A stretch of DNA of 17,843 nt from JAXGPF01 sp964463985 (GCA_964463985.1 CAYXEK010000068.1:1-17843); one strand, 5' to 3'. Shown: positions 1-6,444, counted from the first letter of the stretch. The notes: generated from the sequence alone by a model not told the origin. Program-made: numbers and translations.

Positions 1-84
1 GAATATCGGGGGAAAGGCAGTAATATTTTCAAAATGCGGTGTTCAATATGCTGCTTGAGCCAATTGCAAAAGTCCTATCAAAAA

Positions 85-155
85 GGTCGGGGTGTAACCC
101 GACCCTCCAAAAATGGGGTGATTTGGATTTTGGAGGGACGACTTCCACGTCGTCC
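85..155. repeat. REP-like pair of hairpins (REPIN-like)
   Basis: Two short perfect stem-loops lie back to back. GGTCGGG (85-91) pairs with CCCGACC (98-104), and GGACGAC (136-142) pairs with GTCGTCC (149-155). The two units are themselves bracketed by inverted CCCTCCAAAA (103-112) and TTTTGGAGGG (128-137). Two opposed palindromes sharing a conserved flank is the architecture of REP doublets (REPINs), which RAYT-type transposases mobilise in other bacteria. No T-tract follows either stem in a way that would suggest an ordinary terminator. That other copies exist in the genome is an inference. Confidence 0.55.
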
Positions 156-176
156 TAGACTTTTGAAACTGACTCC

Positions 177-256
177 TTTGTATAATTACGCGCCAGCGAA
201 AGCAAGGAATTTTCTTGTCGAACAGCATGATGGCGGATCGTGTTCGGCTGCTATGC
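177..256 (+). repeat. Left 80-bp terminal inverted repeat
   Basis: These 80 bases match the reverse complement of 2340-2419 with 7 mismatches and no gaps (about 91%). The first 18 outer bases, beginning TTTGTATAATTACG, and the last 16 inner bases are identical. The arm contains a consensus TATAAT near its outer end. No convincing target-site duplication is visible outside the two arms. The pair frames the minus-strand nuclease module. Confidence 0.85.
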
Positions 257-298
257 ATTCCGATTGTGAATATAGGATTAGATGATTTTGGGTGCATA

Positions 299-451
299 TC
301 AGGATTCGGGAACATGCTGTAGTTTCAGCCATAATGCGTGCGATTCCTCAAGAAATGTCCCGGCGTTTATTATTATTTCTTCGGCTTGTTCGCGGGTTGG
401 ATCACAATCTTCACGATAATGATTAGGATTGGGTCGGACCGTGGCAACATG
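299..451 (-). pseudogene. Start-less coding remnant (about 50 codons)
   Basis: One minus-strand frame stays open for 50 codons from an upstream TAG to the TGA at 299-301. Its composition is soluble-protein-like and rich in Glu, Asn and Leu, including segments such as REQAEEIIINAG and HALWLKLQHVPES. There is no ATG, GTG or TTG at its upstream end, so it cannot be an intact gene as it stands. It may be the 3' end of a gene truncated when this block was assembled. I do not recognise the family. The coding look could be chance in so short a frame. Confidence 0.25.
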
Positions 452-528
452 CTAACAACCAACGCGTTAAAGATATTTCAGGTCTTATAAAGTCCCTTAG
501 CGCCGTTTTTTCATTGCCAAAACAAGCG

Positions 529-612
529 TTAAGCATTCCCATGGCTGATGGGCTGCGGAGTGCCGCTGGGCGGAAGGTCGCCAAACTCGACTTCTGGCCA
601 ATTATTCGCCAT
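529..612 (-). pseudogene. 27-codon minus-strand ORF, possibly a truncated HsdS-like start
   Basis: An ATG at 612-610 is preceded by an AGGGGA ribosome-binding-like sequence at 8-base spacing. It opens a 27-residue frame starting MANNWPEVEFGDL, followed by SGTPQP, then stops. A tryptophan, then a 'V-x-F/L-G-D' turn and an 'S/G-G-T-P' motif, is how many type I restriction specificity subunits (HsdS) begin. DUF1016 nuclease genes are also often found in type I restriction loci. The resemblance rests on about 20 residues, so this is a suggestion only. It could equally be a meaningless short frame. Confidence 0.2.
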
Positions 613-708
613 AGCTGATGTCCCCTGGCCCACCTGCCTGCCGCTTCGGCGGCACAGGCCGGGATAATCTGGTCGAGTTTATCGGATCGCTCGGTCCGCG
701 ATTTCAAC

Positions 709-2142
709 TCATCGCTTACAGCGTCCTCCCTTCTTCCGCATAGAAGGCTGATTTTTCGTCTGATCGGCCTTCAGAAATGTGACATATTCATCACGAACAT
801 CGAGGGCAAGGATCTTGCCGTCAGCGAGGCTGGCTAGATGCTCAGCGGAGAGTGAGATTGTGCCGCCATCCCACCGCTGTCCGAACGGCGTTTCGGCGCC
901 GTCGGTGGCAAAAGGGGTTTCCACGATCCAGACGCGCCCTGCACTATAGCCAACAGGCATTTCCCGGACCGTGTCGCCGCGTCCGGGCGCGCGTTTGGCT
1001 TCCGCCCGCTTCGCCACCTCGCTCAGTTCGGCCTCGATCTCCTCGACGGAGGGGAGGCTGCCTTTGAGGTCGGCGGGCAGAGCTTCGGTAAGTTGCTTCT
1101 TCCAGTCGGCCACACCGATGGGGCGCGTGAAGCCGCTGAGGGCATATTCCGCGATGATTCGGTCCTTGCCCTTGCAGAGCAGCAGACCGATAGTCGGCTT
1201 GTCATCGGCATGGCGCAGAAGGTCGTCCACCGCGCCCATGTACATGTTCAGCTTGCCGACGAACTCCGGCTCGAACGGCACGGCTTTCAACTCCACCGTC
1301 ACGTAGCAGCGGAGCTTGAGGTGGTAGAAGAGTAGGTCGAGGTAGTAGTCCTTGCTGGAAAACTCCAGATGCACCTGCCGTCCGACGAAAGCGAACCCCG
1401 CCCCGAGTTCCAGAAGGAACTTCTGCACATGGTCCACCAGCGCCTGCTCGACCTCGCGCTCGCGGCGGGGATCGGCGGTGCCGATGAAGTCGAAAAGATA
1501 GGGGTCTTTGAACACTTGCGCGGCCATGTCGGAGTCGGCGGGCGGCAGGGTCAAGGCGAAGTTGTTGACGGACTTGCCCTGACGGAGATGCGCTTGAGAC
1601 GCGATCTGCAGGTCGAGGATGCTGCGCGACCATCCGTCGGCAACTGCGGCCCTGGCATACCAGATTCGCGCTTCAGGGTCTTTGACGCGCTGGATCAGAT
1701 GCACGACATGGCCCCAGGGTAATTGTGAAACAAGCTGTTTCACTATTTCCGCGTCGGGATAGATATCGGCAAACGCTCGCATGAACAGGAGGTTGCGCGC
1801 GGATATTCCCTGCATGTCCGGGAATTCCTCCCGCAGGTCGGCGGAAAGCCGGTCAATCACCTTCGCGCCCCAGCCTTCGGCTTCCTGTCGCCCCAGAATG
1901 ATCCGGCCAATTTCCCAATACATCATCACCATGGTGGCGTTGGCGGACATGGCCACACGTATGCGTTCGATGCGTATGCGTTCCTTGATCTCGGTGAGCG
2001 TTGCAACGTAGTCCGCCGGCATATCGGCATGAGACAGCGGCGCAGGGAAAGAAGCGCCGTCGCGCACACGCTCCCGGTAGGCGCGGGAGGTCACGGCTTC
2101 CCCGGTTGCGGTTGTAGGTGAGGTTCGCTTCTTACTCGCCAT
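709..2142 (-). CDS. DUF1016/YhcG-family PD-(D/E)XK nuclease with C-terminal extension
   Basis: This is a predicted DNA nuclease of the DUF1016 (YhcG) family. Numbered from the upstream in-frame TTG at 2148 (479 residues), the N-terminal helical domain covers about 40-200 and includes YWEIGR, GWGAKVIDRLS and SARNLLFMRAF. The PD-(D/E)XK domain covers about 210-345. Its active-site signature is visible as YYLDLLFYH (Asp271) followed by VELK (Glu286, Lys288). I prefer the ATG at 2142-2140 (477 residues), because GGGGGA lies 8 bases upstream and this start overlaps the stop of the small upstream gene by 11 bases. Family members usually end near 350-370 residues. This one continues for about 108 more, through a charged linker and a compact segment containing VWIVETPFATDG and EYVTFLKAD, which I do not recognise. 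The gene lies between two 80-bp inverted repeats. The family is often linked to restriction or defence loci, and its biochemical role remains unproven. Confidence 0.88.
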   Translation of the reverse strand: MASKKRTSPTTATGEAVTSRAYRERVRDGASFPAPLSHADMPADYVATLTEIKERIRIERIRVAMSANATMVMMYWEIGRIILGRQEAEGWGAKVIDRLSADLREEFPDMQGISARNLLFMRAFADIYPDAEIVKQLVSQLPWGHVVHLIQRVKDPEARIWYARAAVADGWSRSILDLQIASQAHLRQGKSVNNFALTLPPADSDMAAQVFKDPYLFDFIGTADPRREREVEQALVDHVQKFLLELGAGFAFVGRQVHLEFSSKDYYLDLLFYHLKLRCYVTVELKAVPFEPEFVGKLNMYMGAVDDLLRHADDKPTIGLLLCKGKDRIIAEYALSGFTRPIGVADWKKQLTEALPADLKGSLPSVEEIEAELSEVAKRAEAKRAPGRGDTVREMPVGYSAGRVWIVETPFATDGAETPFGQRWDGGTISLSAEHLASLADGKILALDVRDEYVTFLKADQTKNQPSMRKKGGRCKR

Positions 2143-2281
2143 AGCCAATATCCCCCAGATTTGCCCAAATGAGTTTGCCCAGCCTGGCCGCCTGTTCGGT
2201 CTGCTCGAGCAGGTCGGCTGTCAGGCGGAGGCGTTTCCTGAGTTCCAGAACCAGCGGAGCCCAATCTGGCTGTTCGTTCAC
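2132..2281 (-). CDS. Small 49-residue protein coupled to the DUF1016 nuclease
   Basis: A GTG start (2281-2279) is preceded by a strong AAGGAG (2296-2291) with 9-base spacing. The product is 49 residues, starts VNEQPDWAPLVLELRKRLRL and ends in IWANLGDIGYGE. Its stop overlaps the nuclease ATG by 11 bases, the arrangement expected for translational coupling. The sequence looks like one amphipathic helical hairpin rich in Leu, Arg and Glu, with no signal peptide or membrane segment. A longer ATG frame from 2356 exists but lacks a ribosome-binding site. Function is unknown. A partner, inhibitor or targeting peptide for the nuclease is possible from context only. I have an uncertain impression that similar short proteins precede restriction genes elsewhere. 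Confidence 0.65.
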   Translation of the reverse strand: MNEQPDWAPLVLELRKRLRLTADLLEQTEQAARLGKLIWANLGDIGYGE

Positions 2282-2338
2282 GCTGAAAATCTCCTTCCGC
2301 TTCTGGTTTCGACCTGGCGGTGTCATAAACGTTGATAT

Positions 2339-2366
2339 AGCATAGCAGCCGAACATGATCCGTCAA
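2339..2366 (-). promoter_or_regulatory. Putative promoter of the small ORF-nuclease operon
   Basis: On the minus strand TTGACG (2366-2361) and TATGCT (2344-2339) are separated by 16 bases. This would place transcription start near 2332, about 50 bases before the GTG at 2281. The element lies inside the right inverted repeat. At the matching place in the left repeat the -35 reads ATGGCG, so the left copy has lost it. Confidence 0.4.
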
Positions 2367-2419
2367 CATGCTTCTCGACAAGAAAAGTCCTTGCTTTCGC
2401 CGGCGCGTAATTATACAAA
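2340..2419 (-). repeat. Right 80-bp terminal inverted repeat
   Basis: This is the partner of 177-256, in opposite orientation, with 73 of 80 positions identical. It carries the putative promoter of the small ORF-nuclease operon on its inner side. Its outer end lies 70 bases before the tpx start. Reading outward on the plus strand, TTGCTT and TACAAA at 17-base spacing could weakly contribute a tpx promoter. Confidence 0.85.
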
Positions 2420-2489
2420 CAGTCTGGCATTGTTGCTGGCATGCTTAAGCCCATCGCGCAGCATTTAACAAACATAAGGAGTCCTGGTT

Positions 2490-3005
2490 ATGGCGACGAT
2501 TACATTCAAGGGACAGCCGGCGCAGACGGCCGGCAATCTCCCGGCAGTGGGAACCACGGCGCCGGATTTCCGGCTGACTAACGCGGAATTACAGGATGTC
2601 GGCTTGAGCAGTTTCGGCGCCCGCCGCAAGCTGTTGAACATCGTGCCGAGCCTCGATACGCCTGTCTGCGCCAATTCCGCCCGCCGGTTCAATGAAGCCG
2701 TGGCGAAGCTGCCGGATACGGCGCTGATCAATATTTCCGCCGATTTGCCGTTTGCCCAGGGGCGGTTTTGCGAAAGCCAGAACTTGAAAAACATCACCAC
2801 GCTTTCCACCATGCGCGCTCCCGATTTCGGACGCCAATACGGCGTGCAGATCGTGGATGGGCCGCTGGCCGGACTGATGAGCCGGGCGGTGCTGGTGCTG
2901 GACGGCAAAAACCGCGTGGTGTATGCCGAGCAGGTCCCGGAAATCGCGCAGGAGCCGGATTATGCCAAGGCCCTGGCGGCGCTGCAAGGGGCGGTGGGGG
3001 CGTGA
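2490..3005 (+). CDS. tpx: Thiol peroxidase (atypical 2-Cys peroxiredoxin, Tpx)
   Basis: Tpx reduces hydrogen peroxide and organic hydroperoxides using thioredoxin as electron donor. At 171 residues the length is close to that of the E. coli enzyme. The peroxidatic cysteine is Cys60 in the motif PSLDTPVC, and the resolving cysteine is Cys94 in GRFCES. Other Tpx landmarks follow: ITTLSTMR, YGVQIVDGPLAGL and the C-terminal EPDYAKAL. AAGGAG (2476-2481) lies 8 bases before the ATG, which fixes the start. There is no signal peptide, so it is cytoplasmic by sequence. It stands alone between the inverted-repeat block and an unrelated exported hydrolase gene, so it is probably a single-gene unit. Confidence 0.96.
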   Translation: MATITFKGQPAQTAGNLPAVGTTAPDFRLTNAELQDVGLSSFGARRKLLNIVPSLDTPVCANSARRFNEAVAKLPDTALINISADLPFAQGRFCESQNLKNITTLSTMRAPDFGRQYGVQIVDGPLAGLMSRAVLVLDGKNRVVYAEQVPEIAQEPDYAKALAALQGAVGA

Positions 3006-3029
3006 TTGCATCGGCGCGCAAGTTACTAC

Positions 3030-3312
3030 CCGAATTTTGCACGAATATTGGTGTTGAAATGATTTTAAGCAATTATAGTGCGTGCAAATTGCTTTTTGCA
3101 CAGTTATTTGCTATCGCCCATATTTTGACATGAATGTAGTTTCAAAAAAACGCCAATATTCGCCGGCAGCTGGCCGCGCGACCCGCCGTCGTCCGACTAT
3201 GGCGGACAAGTTTTTGGCGCAGGGCTTTGTTGCTCGGGGATTTGCAGTATATTTATACAGCGGCACCCCTCGCGCCGCGCCCTGCACCAAACTTGCGCGG
3301 TGCAAAATTCGG
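3030..3312. promoter_or_regulatory. Regulatory-looking region with repeated TTTTGCAC/GTGCAAAA motifs
   Basis: CCGAATTTTGCAC (3030-3042) is exactly complementary to GTGCAAAATTCGG (3300-3312), 257 bases apart. Between them GTGCAAA and TTTGCAC form a 7-bp palindrome around 3084-3103. That makes four copies of a TTTGCAC half-site in an otherwise gene-free gap, the last one ending just before the preferred start of the next gene. This is the look of an operator set for a dimeric repressor or activator that could loop DNA. The regulator is not in the window. Confidence 0.4.
3230..3259 (+). promoter_or_regulatory. Putative promoter of the SGNH-like hydrolase gene
   Basis: TTGCTC (3230-3235) and TATACA (3254-3259) are separated by 18 bases. 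Transcription would begin near 3266 and leave a leader of about 50 bases containing the last GTGCAAAA half-site. This supports the downstream ATG at 3316 as the real start. The -35 match is weak. Confidence 0.3.
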
Positions 3313-3315
3313 TTA

Positions 3316-5802
3316 ATGTCAGGTTTGGCGGCCGCGCTGCTGGGGCCGGCGCTGCAAGCAATGGGAGCGGAGTTTGGCAATATGAATCTTTTGAAGAATC
3401 CGGAGTTTGCGTTTCATGTTTTTGAAAATCACCGCTCCGGACGCCGGGAATCGTTTGCTTCCGGCAATATCGCCTTCTGGAACACGGACGCCTGGGGCGA
3501 TATCCAGGTCATCCGCGCCGGGCATGCGGACGCCGCGGCGCGCCCGGACTTTGCCGTGGACAACCTTGTGGAAATCCGGCCGGGCAAGCGGCTGTTACAG
3601 TTTTTTACCCTGCCGGAAGCCGGCTTGGCGCATGGCGACCATGTCAGCCTGCTGGCGCATGGCTGCCAGACGGCGCCCAACACCCTGCAGGTCCGTCTCC
3701 GGCTGCTGAAACTCGACAGCGCCGAAGGCGAATGGCAGCCCAGGGATTTCGGCCTGGCGGATCAGCGGACTTTCCCCCGCCAGAGCCGCGGCGAACTGGT
3801 GACGGCGGCGCTTTACGAGACGGCCGTCTCCGTTACCGGCCATGTCGTGCTGCGGATTGAGGATGCAGTCATCCCCGGGAATTTTCAACCCGATGCCCGG
3901 CAAGGATCCAGTGTGGCGGTCAACACCGTCGGCATCCAGGTGGAATTCGCCAACATATCCACCGGCGACACGGTCTGGGTGTACGCCCCGGCGCTGGTCC
4001 GCGGCGCCGCGGCGCCGGCGCCGCGGCAGGTCTGGCCCGGCGCGCGCGCCATGCGTCCAATTTACCGCCATATCCCGCGCACCATGCAGAAACTATGGAA
4101 GGGCGAACCGCTGCATATCATTTTGATGGGATCCAGCATTGACCGCGGCAGCGCCAACCCGCCGCTGTATCCCTACAACGAAAACCCGGATGCGCCGGAA
4201 TTCAAGCAGCCGCTGGCGGATAATCATGCGTTTGACCCGGACATGGTCGGCCGCCCGGACCTCGCCGGATACGTCGGCTGGTGGCAGCATTACTGGGGGT
4301 TCGCCGGACGGCTGCGCCTGGAATTGATGCGCAAGTTCAATCTGCCGGTGGAAAAATTGCTGCTGAATATCATGGCCTGCGACGGCTCATGCGTAGGCGA
4401 GGCGCATGCCGGGCTGGCGGACTACTGCCGCCTGGCCCTGCCGCCCGACCCGGGCATGAACGGTAATGGCGCCGGGCGGACCTGGGCGGAATTGTATCCG
4501 GATTTATGCGCGCGGCCGGAGGGGACGCGGCCCGACCTGGTGATTTTCGGCAGCGGCGCCAACGAAAAAACCGATACCCCGGAAGAAGTCGCGGTGTTTG
4601 AAGGCGCCATCCGCTGGATTCAAAGGAATTACCCGGAAACCGAATTCCTGTTCTGCATGTTCCAGAATTACGGTCAGTACACGCCCAATACCGGCGACCT
4701 GCAGGCGCTGGCGTTGCGCTACCAGATTCCGGTGCTGGACTATGGCCTGCTGGCCGACAACCTGATGCGCTGCTGCAACCGTTATGCGCTCGTGCCCGCG
4801 GACGGCCATCCCCAGGCCGCGGCGCATTTCCTCTGGTTCAAAACCCTGGAAAAGGCGTTTGAATGCTGGGATCCGACCGAAGCCGGGCAGGCGCAGTTGC
4901 AGTTGCCCGAACGCCTGCATCCCAACGCCTACGGCTGGGAAGGCGAACTGGCGACTTTTACCGCGCCGCATCCCCGCATCAAAGGCCCTCGCCTGATCAT
5001 CGAGGATACGGTTTTCAATCTCTGGTGCCAGGCGGAGGAAAAGTTGCGGTTCAAGGTGGATGGTGTGTGGCGTTCCGGCAGCCGCGGCCGCTCCATGAAG
5101 CAGCGCGATCTGCGCAATTCCACCTTCGTTCACGGCAATCTGGCGCTGGGCGACCGCCATTTAGTGGAAGCCTTCGGCACGAATCCCGTGATCATCGCCG
5201 CCGATTGCAAAATCTGTCCCGACCGCCGGTTTATCGGCGCGGAGTCCGCCTTGTGGGAACGCGGCGGCTTGACGCCCGTCCCATTCGCGTCCGAATGGGG
5301 CGCGCCTTATGGCGCCATGCAGATTGTTTTGCCGCCGGGCGCCGCTTTGGAACTGGAGGCGGTCGGCACGGATATTTCGGTTGCGTATGTTGACCGGCCG
5401 GATGCCGGCATTCTGCTGGCGGCGGTGGACGGCGTGGAAAAACTGCGCCAGACGGCCAACCAGCCGTTTGAAGACTCGGATGGCGCAAAGATTTTCATCG
5501 AAAACCGCCGGGGCATCCGCGGGTTGCCGTTCGGCGTCCACCTTCTGCGCCTGGAGGCGATCGAGGCGCCAGTATCCATACTAGGAGCGTTTGTGTACGA
5601 CTCCCGTTCCAACCGGCGCGCGGAGCGCCGGCTGGCCGGCCGCGCGGCGCCCGGCGATACGGTGGCGTTGACGCCGCCGTTTAAGGCGCGGCCGCTGGTG
5701 GTCTGCCAGGGCGGACTGGCCGCTGCGCCGGCGGATATTGCCGCCGGCAGCGTGACGTTCTCCGGGTCCGCATCCGGCGCTTACGAAATCATCGGGGAGT
5801 AG
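3316..5802 (+). CDS. Large exported SGNH/GDSL-like hydrolase
   Basis: The chosen start gives 828 residues. The same frame is open from 3082 (906 codons), but the extra N-terminus does not look like protein and overlaps operator-like DNA. From ATG 3316 the product begins with a hydrophobic Ala/Leu stretch ending QAMGA, a plausible though weakly charged signal peptide. No strong ribosome-binding site is seen, so the start is uncertain. Residues about 25-225 look like an all-beta, carbohydrate-binding-like domain (LLKNPEF start, alternating short strands). Residues about 265-520 carry SGNH blocks: ILMGSSIDRG (Ser274 as likely nucleophile), FGSGANE (Asn416) and ADGHPQ (Asp496, His498). The remaining 300 residues are beta-rich. 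Likely role is deacylation of an extracellular polysaccharide or glycoconjugate, inferred from family and export. ispF follows after two bases, so the two are probably co-transcribed. Confidence 0.72.
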   Translation: MSGLAAALLGPALQAMGAEFGNMNLLKNPEFAFHVFENHRSGRRESFASGNIAFWNTDAWGDIQVIRAGHADAAARPDFAVDNLVEIRPGKRLLQFFTLPEAGLAHGDHVSLLAHGCQTAPNTLQVRLRLLKLDSAEGEWQPRDFGLADQRTFPRQSRGELVTAALYETAVSVTGHVVLRIEDAVIPGNFQPDARQGSSVAVNTVGIQVEFANISTGDTVWVYAPALVRGAAAPAPRQVWPGARAMRPIYRHIPRTMQKLWKGEPLHIILMGSSIDRGSANPPLYPYNENPDAPEFKQPLADNHAFDPDMVGRPDLAGYVGWWQHYWGFAGRLRLELMRKFNLPVEKLLLNIMACDGSCVGEAHAGLADYCRLALPPDPGMNGNGAGRTWAELYPDLCARPEGTRPDLVIFGSGANEKTDTPEEVAVFEGAIRWIQRNYPETEFLFCMFQNYGQYTPNTGDLQALALRYQIPVLDYGLLADNLMRCCNRYALVPADGHPQAAAHFLWFKTLEKAFECWDPTEAGQAQLQLPERLHPNAYGWEGELATFTAPHPRIKGPRLIIEDTVFNLWCQAEEKLRFKVDGVWRSGSRGRSMKQRDLRNSTFVHGNLALGDRHLVEAFGTNPVIIAADCKICPDRRFIGAESALWERGGLTPVPFASEWGAPYGAMQIVLPPGAALELEAVGTDISVAYVDRPDAGILLAAVDGVEKLRQTANQPFEDSDGAKIFIENRRGIRGLPFGVHLLRLEAIEAPVSILGAFVYDSRSNRRAERRLAGRAAPGDTVALTPPFKARPLVVCQGGLAAAPADIAAGSVTFSGSASGAYEIIGE

Positions 5803-5804
5803 GC

Positions 5805-6284
5805 ATGATCAGGACCGGCATAGGATTTGACGTGCATCCCTTCGCCGATGGCCGCCGGCTGGTGCTGGGCGGAGTGGAGATTGACAGTCCCCGCGGCCTG
5901 GCCGGCCACTCGGATGCGGATGTGTTGTGCCATGCGCTGGCGGACGCCCTGCTGGGCGCCGTGGCGGACGGCGATATCGGCGAGCACTTCCCGGACACCG
6001 ACCCGCGGTGGAAGGGGGCCGACAGCCTGCAATTGCTGGCGCATTGCGCCCAGCGGGTGGCGGCGCGCGGCGCCCGGATCGTCAACGTGGATGCCACCGT
6101 ACTGGCCGAATATCCGCGGCTGGCGCCGCATCGCGGCTTGATGCGCGAGCGGCTGGCGGCGGCGCTGCGATTGCCGGTGGACCGCGTCTCCCTCAAGGCG
6201 ACCACCATGGAAAAACTCGGCAGTATCGGCCGCGGCGAAGGTATCGCCGCCATGGCCATTGCCACTGTCGAGCAAGTCGGATAG
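5805..6284 (+). CDS. ispF: 2-C-methyl-D-erythritol 2,4-cyclodiphosphate synthase
   Basis: IspF converts CDP-methylerythritol 2-phosphate to the cyclic diphosphate with release of CMP, in the non-mevalonate isoprenoid pathway. It works as a cytoplasmic homotrimer. At 159 residues the length is normal. Metal ligands are visible as Asp9 and His11 in GFDVHPF and His43 after GHSDADV. Other signatures are DIGEHFPDTDP, NVDATVLAEYPRLAPH and the C-terminal KATTMEKLGSIGRGEGI. GGGGAG lies just upstream, inside the end of the preceding gene. The two-base gap to the hydrolase gene suggests translational coupling, although there is no metabolic link between the two. No ispD is adjacent in this window. Confidence 0.97.
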   Translation: MIRTGIGFDVHPFADGRRLVLGGVEIDSPRGLAGHSDADVLCHALADALLGAVADGDIGEHFPDTDPRWKGADSLQLLAHCAQRVAARGARIVNVDATVLAEYPRLAPHRGLMRERLAAALRLPVDRVSLKATTMEKLGSIGRGEGIAAMAIATVEQVG

Positions 6285-6292
6285 TCCCCGGC

Positions 6293-6326
6293 CAAAATGT
6301 CCGGTCTGCCGGACAAAATGACCGGT
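6293..6326. promoter_or_regulatory. Palindrome with overlapping direct repeats, operator-like
   Basis: TGTCCGGTCTGCCGGACA (6298-6315) has perfect 7-base arms around TCTG. It overlaps two direct copies of CAAAATGwCCGGT (6293-6305 and 6314-6326), spaced 21 bases apart, about two helical turns. It lies just after the ispF stop and about 120 bases before the small heat-shock gene. It may be a protein-binding site or a transcript hairpin. No T-tract follows on the plus strand, so a classical terminator for ispF is unlikely. Confidence 0.4.
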
Positions 6327-6422
6327 AACGCGCCAAAACGCCTTGCCGCAAATTGCGTTTCCAGCAGGTATTCCCACCTGGCACGCTTCCTGCTCTATTT
6401 GCAGTCAGTTGCAAAATGTTTT

Positions 6423-6431
6423 TGCTACACT
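6423..6431 (+). promoter_or_regulatory. Possible extended -10 promoter of the small heat-shock gene
   Basis: TGCTACACT combines an extended TG with TACACT (4 of 6 consensus bases). No -35 is seen at normal spacing. Transcription would start near 6438, giving a leader of only about seven bases, or none if the in-frame GTG at 6439 is used. A GCAAAA/TTTTGC palindrome lies directly upstream. Confidence 0.25.
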
Positions 6432-6444
6432 GAACACCGTGTCC

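Larger units (their letters stand above)
257..708. other. Region without a confident gene, probably decayed coding sequence
   Basis: This stretch between the left inverted repeat and the nuclease stop has lower GC than the chromosome to the right and no long convincing ORF. A 94-codon minus-strand frame (423-707) begins with TTG one base after the nuclease stop, but it has a non-protein-like composition and no ribosome-binding site. Shorter fragments that look coding on the minus strand are listed separately (299-451 and 529-612). The likeliest reading is the remains of one or more genes that once followed the nuclease gene. Confidence 0.45.

Noticed and set aside
34..315. Overlapping short frames on both strands (83 and 90 codons)
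   Set aside because: They run through the REP-like hairpins and the inverted repeat, so they are frames read through repeats rather than genes.
423..707. A 94-codon minus-strand frame starting one base after the nuclease stop
   Set aside because: TTG start without a ribosome-binding site, no recognisable motifs, and a different frame contains the better coding signals.
171..2425. Target-site duplication around the inverted repeats
   Set aside because: Bases just outside (CTCC and CAGT) do not match. The apparent TAATTA or TA duplications come only from the palindromic outer end of the arms themselves.
3601..5612. Several 80-200-codon minus-strand frames inside the hydrolase gene
   Set aside because: Antisense shadows of one continuous plus-strand coding frame.
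6298..6315. Rho-independent terminator for ispF
   Set aside because: The stem is good, but it is followed by AAAATG on the plus strand, not a T-tract.
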